Origin: Gemmatimonadales bacterium
Lineage (GTDB): Bacteria > Gemmatimonadota > Gemmatimonadetes > Gemmatimonadales > GWC2-71-9
Reading direction: 5' to 3'
NCBI GenBank assembly: GCA_025924275.1
Contig: JAICEH010000042.1
Span: forward strand, 1 to 12,065
Length of the DNA stretch: 12,065 nt
The first letter of the stretch is position 1; every line of letters begins with the position of its first letter. Position numbers and translations under genes: made by a program. Below, one piece after another: positions 8,221 through 12,065 of this stretch. The notes under the pieces are model-generated. The model did no database searches and was not told the DNA's origin. It saw only the letters and a program-made list of their open reading frames with translations.

Positions 8221-9185
8221 CAGGCGGCGTGGAAGCGTCGCACCGCCTCGGTGACGCGCAGCGCCAGGGCCAGCGCCGCGCGCCCCTCCGCGCCGCTCAC
8301 CGCCACCCGGCCCTCCCCACGCACCGCGCCGACGAAGGCCTCCAGCTCCATCCGCAGCGCGTCGCCCTCCGGGGCCTCGAGCGGCACCATCTCCACCGCC
8401 TCCTCGAGGGCGGTCCCGCCGCCGGGGGTCCACCCCTTCCGGAGCCGGAAGTAGACCCCGGTGCCCGCGGCCAGGTCCAGGGAGAAGTAGCCGCTGGGCT
8501 GCACCAGGCGGAGCTTCCGCTCCCGCTTGAGCCCGAGTCGCGAAGTGGTGACGTTGGCCACCGCCCCGCCGCCGAACTCCACCCACGCGTTGGCGATGTC
8601 CACGTGGGGCGAGAGCACCGGGACCCCGACGGCGCGCACCTCGCTCGCCTCCCGCCCACCGAAGAGGTGGAGGACGAGGTCCAGGTCGTGGATCATCAGG
8701 TCGAGGACGACGGGCACGTCGGTGCCGCGCACCGTGAACGGGGCGACACGCTCGGCCTCGGCGAACCGGGGTCCGTCGAGGAACGGGCCCGCGGCCCGCA
8801 CCGCACGGTTGAAGCGCTCGATGTGCCCCACCGCCAGCGGCAGCGCCTCGGCCTCCGCCAGGGCCACGAGGTCGTCGGCCTCCTCGAGCGTGGCCGTGAG
8901 CGGCTTCTCCATCAGCACCGCCACCCCGCGCCCGAGCGCCTGGCGCCCCACCGCCTGGTGCACCGAGGTCGGCACCGCGACGGACACCGCCCGGACCCGG
9001 GCGAGGAGGTCGTCGGCGTCCGCGAAGTAGCGGGTGCCCACCTCGGTGGCGACCCGCTCCCCGGCGACGGGGTCGGTGTCGGCCACGCCAACCAGGTCCA
9101 CGCCCTCCAGGGTGGCCAGGTGGCGCGCGTGGTGCCGCCCCAGCGCGCCGGTGCCGATCACTCCCACGGGCAGGCGGGCGCTCAC
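8220..9185 (-). CDS. Gfo/Idh/MocA oxidoreductase between lpxA and lpxB (GnnA-like candidate)
   Basis: This is a 321-residue NAD(P)-dependent sugar dehydrogenase of the Gfo/Idh/MocA family. The Rossmann part has GTGALGRHHARHL at 11-23 and D36 in VADTD for the cofactor ribose. The family signature EKP is at 93-95, GHIERFNRA at 120-128, and LDLMIHDLDLVLHLFG at 161-176 carries the conserved H166-D167 pair. The C-terminal half is the usual substrate-binding alpha/beta domain. It starts at the GTG at 9185, which overlaps the lpxA stop (GTGA), and ends in a TGATG overlap with lpxB, so it is translationally embedded in the lipid A block. GnnA, which oxidises the 3-hydroxyl of UDP-GlcNAc before GnnB transamination, belongs to this family and lies near lpxA in Acidithiobacillus. 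No GnnB aminotransferase is present here, so the substrate is inferred from position only. Confidence 0.9.
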   Translation of the reverse strand: MSARLPVGVIGTGALGRHHARHLATLEGVDLVGVADTDPVAGERVATEVGTRYFADADDLLARVRAVSVAVPTSVHQAVGRQALGRGVAVLMEKPLTATLEEADDLVALAEAEALPLAVGHIERFNRAVRAAGPFLDGPRFAEAERVAPFTVRGTDVPVVLDLMIHDLDLVLHLFGGREASEVRAVGVPVLSPHVDIANAWVEFGGGAVANVTTSRLGLKRERKLRLVQPSGYFSLDLAAGTGVYFRLRKGWTPGGGTALEEAVEMVPLEAPEGDALRMELEAFVGAVRGEGRVAVSGAEGRAALALALRVTEAVRRFHAA

Positions 9186-9958
9186 GCCGGCACCCCGCGG
9201 CCGCTGGACTCGACGAACTGGATGAACCGGTCCACCTCGGGCGAGCCCGGGAGGTCGAGGCGGGCCCGCTCCAGTGCCTGGGACAGGTTCAGGTCGGAGT
9301 TGAAGAAGAGCCGGTAGCAGCGCTTGAGCGCGGAAATGGTCTCCGGGGCGAAGCCGTTCCGCTGCAGCCCGATCGAGTTGAGTCCGAAGAGCTCCATCGG
9401 GTTGCCGACCGCCTTGACGTAGGGCGGGATGTCCTGATTGACCCGGGTGCACCCGCCCACGAAGGCGTAGGCGCCGATGGTCACGAACTGGTGCACCGCG
9501 ACGAGCCCGCTCAGGCTGGCGTGGTCGTGGATCGTGACGTGCCCGGCGATCTGCGTCCCGTTGGCGATCACCACCCGCCCGGCCACGTGGCAGTCGTGGG
9601 CGATGTGGACGTAGCTCATCAGGAAGCAGTCCGGCCCCACCACGGTGCGGCCGGTGGCCGCGGTGCCCCGGTTCACGGTGCAGTACTCCCGGAGCACGGT
9701 CCCCTCCCCGACCTCCACCCAGGTCTCCTCGCCCTTGAACTTGAGGTCCTGCGGCGGCCCGCCGAGGATCGTGCCCACGCCGACCTGCACGCCGGCCCCG
9801 AGCCGGACGTAGCGCTCCAGCGAGGCCCGCGCGTCGATGCGGCAGCCGGGCCCGGTGACGACGTCGGGCCCGATGATGGCGAAGGGGCCCACGACCGTCC
9901 CGTCCCCCAGCTCCGCGGAGGGATCCACGAGGGCGGTCGGGTGGACGGACGCCGTCAC
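9182..9958 (-). CDS. lpxA: UDP-N-acetylglucosamine acyltransferase LpxA
   Basis: LpxA starts lipid A synthesis by moving a 3-hydroxyacyl chain from ACP to the 3 position of UDP-GlcNAc (or to the 3-amine of its GlcNAc3N analogue). The 258-residue protein has the left-handed beta-helix hexapeptide repeats from about residue 4 to 185 and an alpha-helical C-terminus. HIAHDC at 118-123 carries H118 and catalytic H121 (E. coli H122, H125). H140 in AGHV and H156 in VHQF match E. coli H144 and H160. FVGG at 166-169 places G169 at the E. coli hydrocarbon-ruler position G173. DLKFKGE (71-77) and FGLNSIGLQRNGF (191-203) are also typical. The start is GTG at 9958, overlapping the TGA of lpxC-fabZ (GTGA). 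It is cytoplasmic and trimeric by family knowledge. Confidence 0.97.
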   Translation of the reverse strand: MTASVHPTALVDPSAELGDGTVVGPFAIIGPDVVTGPGCRIDARASLERYVRLGAGVQVGVGTILGGPPQDLKFKGEETWVEVGEGTVLREYCTVNRGTAATGRTVVGPDCFLMSYVHIAHDCHVAGRVVIANGTQIAGHVTIHDHASLSGLVAVHQFVTIGAYAFVGGCTRVNQDIPPYVKAVGNPMELFGLNSIGLQRNGFAPETISALKRCYRLFFNSDLNLSQALERARLDLPGSPEVDRFIQFVESSGRGVPA

Positions 9959-11232
9959 CGGTCCACGACCCTCGCCATCATGTCGGCCTCGCTCACCACC
10001 TGCCCGTCCACCAGCGCGACGCCCTTCATCCGGCAGGTCTTGCCGCGGAACTGCACCATCTCCAGCTCGAAGCGGAGCTGGTCGCCCGGCACGACGGGGC
10101 GGCGGAACTTCACCCCGTCGAGCGACATGAAGTAGACCACCTTCTCCTGGCGCTCCTCCCCCTTGAACAGGCCGAGGAGCAGCATCCCGCCCACCTGGGC
10201 CATCGCCTCGATGATGAGCACCCCGGGCATGATCGGGTGGCCCGGGAAGTGGCCCTGGAAGAAGGGCTCGTTGATCGTGACGTTCTTGATCCCGACGATC
10301 CGCTTCTCGCCCTCCACCTCGATGATGCGGTCCACCAGCAGGAACGGGTACCGGTGGGGGATGACGTCGAGGATCTGGCCGATGTCCATCGCGATGCCGC
10401 CCTCGCGCTGCCCGGTGCGGGCCAGCGCCCGGGCGAGGGCCACGTTTCCCTGATGGCTCGGCCGGTTCGCCACGACGTGCGCTTCGAGCCGTCCCCCGAG
10501 CAGGGCCAGGTCCCCGATCAGGTCCGCCGCCTTGTGCCGGACGAACTCGTCCCGCCAGCGCAGTTCCGTGTCGAGCACCCGGGTCTCGTCGAGCACGACG
10601 GCGTTGGCGGTCGAGGCGCCCCGGATGAGCCCCTGCTCCCGGAGCCGGTCCACCTCGTGGGTGAAGCCGAAGGTGCGCGCGCCGGCGAGTTCGCGGGCGA
10701 ACACCTCCGGGGTCAGCTCCCAGCTGCCCGCCTGGCTCCCGATCAGGGGATGGGGGAAGTCGATGGTGACGGTGAGCCGGCAGCCGCGGGCGGGGGAGAT
10801 GACGTAGGTCGAATCCCCCTCGGTGACCGTGAACGGGGCACCCACCCGGTAGCGGACCGGTTCGCCGGGCCGCTCGACCGGGGCGGCGGCCTGGAGCGCC
10901 TCGAGGAAGGGCCGGAACGAGCCGTCGCCGGCCGGCGGCTCGGGCCCGTCGAGCGCCACGGTGATGTCCTCGACCCCGAGCCCCCGGATGGCCGCGAGGA
11001 CGTGCTCCACGGTATGCACCTCCGCCGATCCCTCTCCGAGCACCGTGCGCCGCTCGGTGGCCTGCACGGCGGAGAGGCGCGCGGGGATGCCCGGCGCGCC
11101 CGGCAGGTCGGTCCGGCGGAAGACGATGCCCTGCCCCGCCGGCGCCGGCTCGAAGGTCAGCGTCGTGGCGCTCCCGGTGTGGAGCCCGACGCCCTCGACG
11201 GTCGCGGACCGCTCGATGCCGATTCTACCCAC
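9955..11232 (-). CDS. lpxC-fabZ: Bifunctional UDP-3-O-acyl-GlcNAc deacetylase / 3-hydroxyacyl-ACP dehydratase (LpxC-FabZ fusion)
   Basis: This 425-residue protein fuses two enzymes. Residues 1 to about 272 are LpxC, the committed zinc deacetylase of lipid A synthesis. It carries TVEHVLAA at 74-81 with general base E76 and zinc ligand H77, RTFGF at 186-190, RHKAADLIGDL at 232-242 with zinc ligands H233 and D237, and H260 in SHQGN. A short linker (about 273-281) leads to FabZ. That half has MDIGQILDVIPHRYPFLLVD at 282-301, catalytic H328 in GHFPGHP, and E342 in VLIIEAMAQVGG. All catalytic residues of both halves are present, so both should be active. Such fusions are known in Bacteroidota and related phyla. 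Both halves use or compete for the 3-hydroxyacyl-ACP pool. The GTG start at 11232 lies 10 bases after AAGGAG and overlaps the lpxD stop by 8 bases. Confidence 0.97.
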   Translation of the reverse strand: MGRIGIERSATVEGVGLHTGSATTLTFEPAPAGQGIVFRRTDLPGAPGIPARLSAVQATERRTVLGEGSAEVHTVEHVLAAIRGLGVEDITVALDGPEPPAGDGSFRPFLEALQAAAPVERPGEPVRYRVGAPFTVTEGDSTYVISPARGCRLTVTIDFPHPLIGSQAGSWELTPEVFARELAGARTFGFTHEVDRLREQGLIRGASTANAVVLDETRVLDTELRWRDEFVRHKAADLIGDLALLGGRLEAHVVANRPSHQGNVALARALARTGQREGGIAMDIGQILDVIPHRYPFLLVDRIIEVEGEKRIVGIKNVTINEPFFQGHFPGHPIMPGVLIIEAMAQVGGMLLLGLFKGEERQEKVVYFMSLDGVKFRRPVVPGDQLRFELEMVQFRGKTCRMKGVALVDGQVVSEADMMARVVDR

Positions 11233-12065
11233 GGGTTGCTCGCTCCTTGGCCAGGTCCTCGAGTTGATCGGCGATCCGGGCGAGCCGGGCGAGTGCGGCG
11301 TCCCGCCGGAGCTGCTCCCGGTGCGGCCGGGCCGGGTAGCCGCTCACGTCGCCGCCGGGCGGAACCGAGGCCGTGACGCCCGCCTGGCCCCCGACCCGCA
11401 CCCGGTCCCCCACCACGAGATGCCCGCCGATCCCGGCCTGGCCGGCCACGATCACGCCGTCGCCCAGGCGGGTGCTCCCGGAGATCCCCACCTGGGCCAT
11501 CACCAGGCAGTGCCGCCCCAGGCGGACGTTGTGCGCCACGTGCACCAGATTGTCGAGCTTCGACCCGGCGCCGATCACGGTGTCATCCACGCTGCCGCGG
11601 TCGACGCAGGTGTGCGCCCCGACCTCGACGTCGTCCTCGAGGATGCAGCCCCCGACGTGGCGGGTGCGGCGATGACCGTCCGGGCCGCTCCGGAAGCCGA
11701 AGCCCTCGCCCCCCACCACCGCCCCGGTCTTGAGGCGGACCCGGTGGCCCAGCCGGGCCCCGGCGTGGCAGACGACGAAAGGGCCGATCTCCACGTCGTC
11801 GCCCGCCTCCACCCCGTCCTCCAGGACCGCGTACGGCCCCACGATGCACCGCGCGCCCAGCCGGACGCCACGGCCCAGCACGGCGCCCGGCCCCACCCGG
11901 AGCCCCGGCCCGAACCTGGTCCCGGGTCCGATCCGGGCGGCCGAGTCGATGCCCGGCTCCGGGCCCGACGGCGGATACAGCGCTTCCACGGCCACGGCCA
12001 GCGCCGCCATCGGGTCGGCAACCACGATCCGCACGGCGGGTCCGCCCGGCTCCGCGGCGAGCGCC
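11225..12065 (-). CDS. lpxD: UDP-3-O-acylglucosamine N-acyltransferase LpxD (partial, N-terminus outside window)
   Basis: LpxD adds the N-linked 3-hydroxyacyl chain to UDP-3-O-acyl-glucosamine. The 279 residues seen are the C-terminal part of a protein of usually about 340. The frame is open to the window edge, and ten in-frame residues precede the GTG at 12034, so that GTG is not the start. The visible N-terminal piece (AVRIVVADPMAALAVAVEAL) is the end of the uridine-binding domain. It is followed by many left-handed beta-helix hexapeptides (for example IGPGTRFGPGLRVGPGAVLG). GGEGFGF, DNLVHVAHNV with the catalytic histidine equivalent to E. coli H239, and VSGYPARPHRE are family hallmarks, and a C-terminal helix ends the protein. 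Its TAG stop overlaps the lpxC-fabZ start by 8 bases. In many bacteria bamA and skp/ompH lie upstream, which would be outside this window. Confidence 0.96.
   Translation of the reverse strand, partial: ALAAEPGGPAVRIVVADPMAALAVAVEALYPPSGPEPGIDSAARIGPGTRFGPGLRVGPGAVLGRGVRLGARCIVGPYAVLEDGVEAGDDVEIGPFVVCHAGARLGHRVRLKTGAVVGGEGFGFRSGPDGHRRTRHVGGCILEDDVEVGAHTCVDRGSVDDTVIGAGSKLDNLVHVAHNVRLGRHCLVMAQVGISGSTRLGDGVIVAGQAGIGGHLVVGDRVRVGGQAGVTASVPPGGDVSGYPARPHREQLRRDAALARLARIADQLEDLAKERATRG
11243..11248 (-). promoter_or_regulatory. Ribosome binding site of lpxC-fabZ
   Basis: AAGGAG on the minus strand, 10 bases before the GTG at 11232, lying inside the last codons of lpxD. It supports the GTG start. Confidence 0.65.

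Noticed and set aside
10237..11376. 379-codon open frame on the plus strand opposite lpxC-fabZ
   Set aside because: Antisense to a protein with all catalytic residues intact; the product is compositionally biased and has no domain.
12032..12034. GTG as the start of lpxD
   Set aside because: The open frame runs on to the window edge, and the visible residues are the end of the N-terminal uridine-binding domain, so the true start is outside.

Overview
The window is very GC-rich and tightly packed. Every gene I can support lies on the minus strand, so transcription runs from 12065 towards 1. It reads as the inside of one long envelope operon, open at both ends. In transcription order it holds: lpxD (5' end outside the window), an lpxC-fabZ fusion, lpxA, a Gfo/Idh oxidoreductase gene, lpxB, a DUF374 acyltransferase gene, lpxK, a glutamate dehydrogenase gene, rlmH, a SAM methyltransferase gene, bshC, a small membrane coiled-coil gene, and murJ (3' end outside the window). 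An LpxC-FabZ fusion together with bacillithiol synthesis (BshC) in very high-GC DNA fits the FCB group of Gram-negative bacteria. Gemmatimonadota is the most likely phylum; this is inference, with no rRNA or marker gene to confirm it.

Region 12065-5349 is a lipid A (Raetz pathway) block. LpxA adds the first acyl chain to UDP-GlcNAc, LpxC deacetylates it, LpxD adds the second chain, LpxB makes the disaccharide, and LpxK phosphorylates the 4' position. The FabZ half of the fusion belongs to fatty-acid elongation and draws on the same 3-hydroxyacyl-ACP pool. The DUF374 protein is a candidate late lipid A acyltransferase. The UDP-diacylglucosamine hydrolase step (LpxH, LpxI or LpxG), Kdo transferase and MsbA are not in the window. 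A Gfo/Idh dehydrogenase sits between lpxA and lpxB, the place where GnnA of the 3-amino lipid A pathway is known in some bacteria.

Region 5352-3596 carries two housekeeping genes, glutamate dehydrogenase and the 23S rRNA methyltransferase gene rlmH. Region 3556-1281 pairs a methyltransferase with BshC through an ATGA overlap, which raises the possibility of a methylated bacillithiol. Region 1271-1 holds a 92-residue membrane-anchored coiled-coil protein and the N-terminal 322 residues of the lipid II flippase MurJ.

Most junctions are overlaps of 1, 4 or 8 bases (ATGA, GTGA or TGATG), so translational coupling is the rule. The clearest break is the spacer after rlmH, which contains an inverted repeat. 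No stretch longer than 300 bases lacks a gene. I saw no tRNA, rRNA, CRISPR array, insertion sequence or origin. No single gene is of unknown type except the 92-residue protein. The novelty lies in three pairings: Gfo/Idh with LpxA/LpxB, DUF374 with LpxB/LpxK, and the methyltransferase with BshC.
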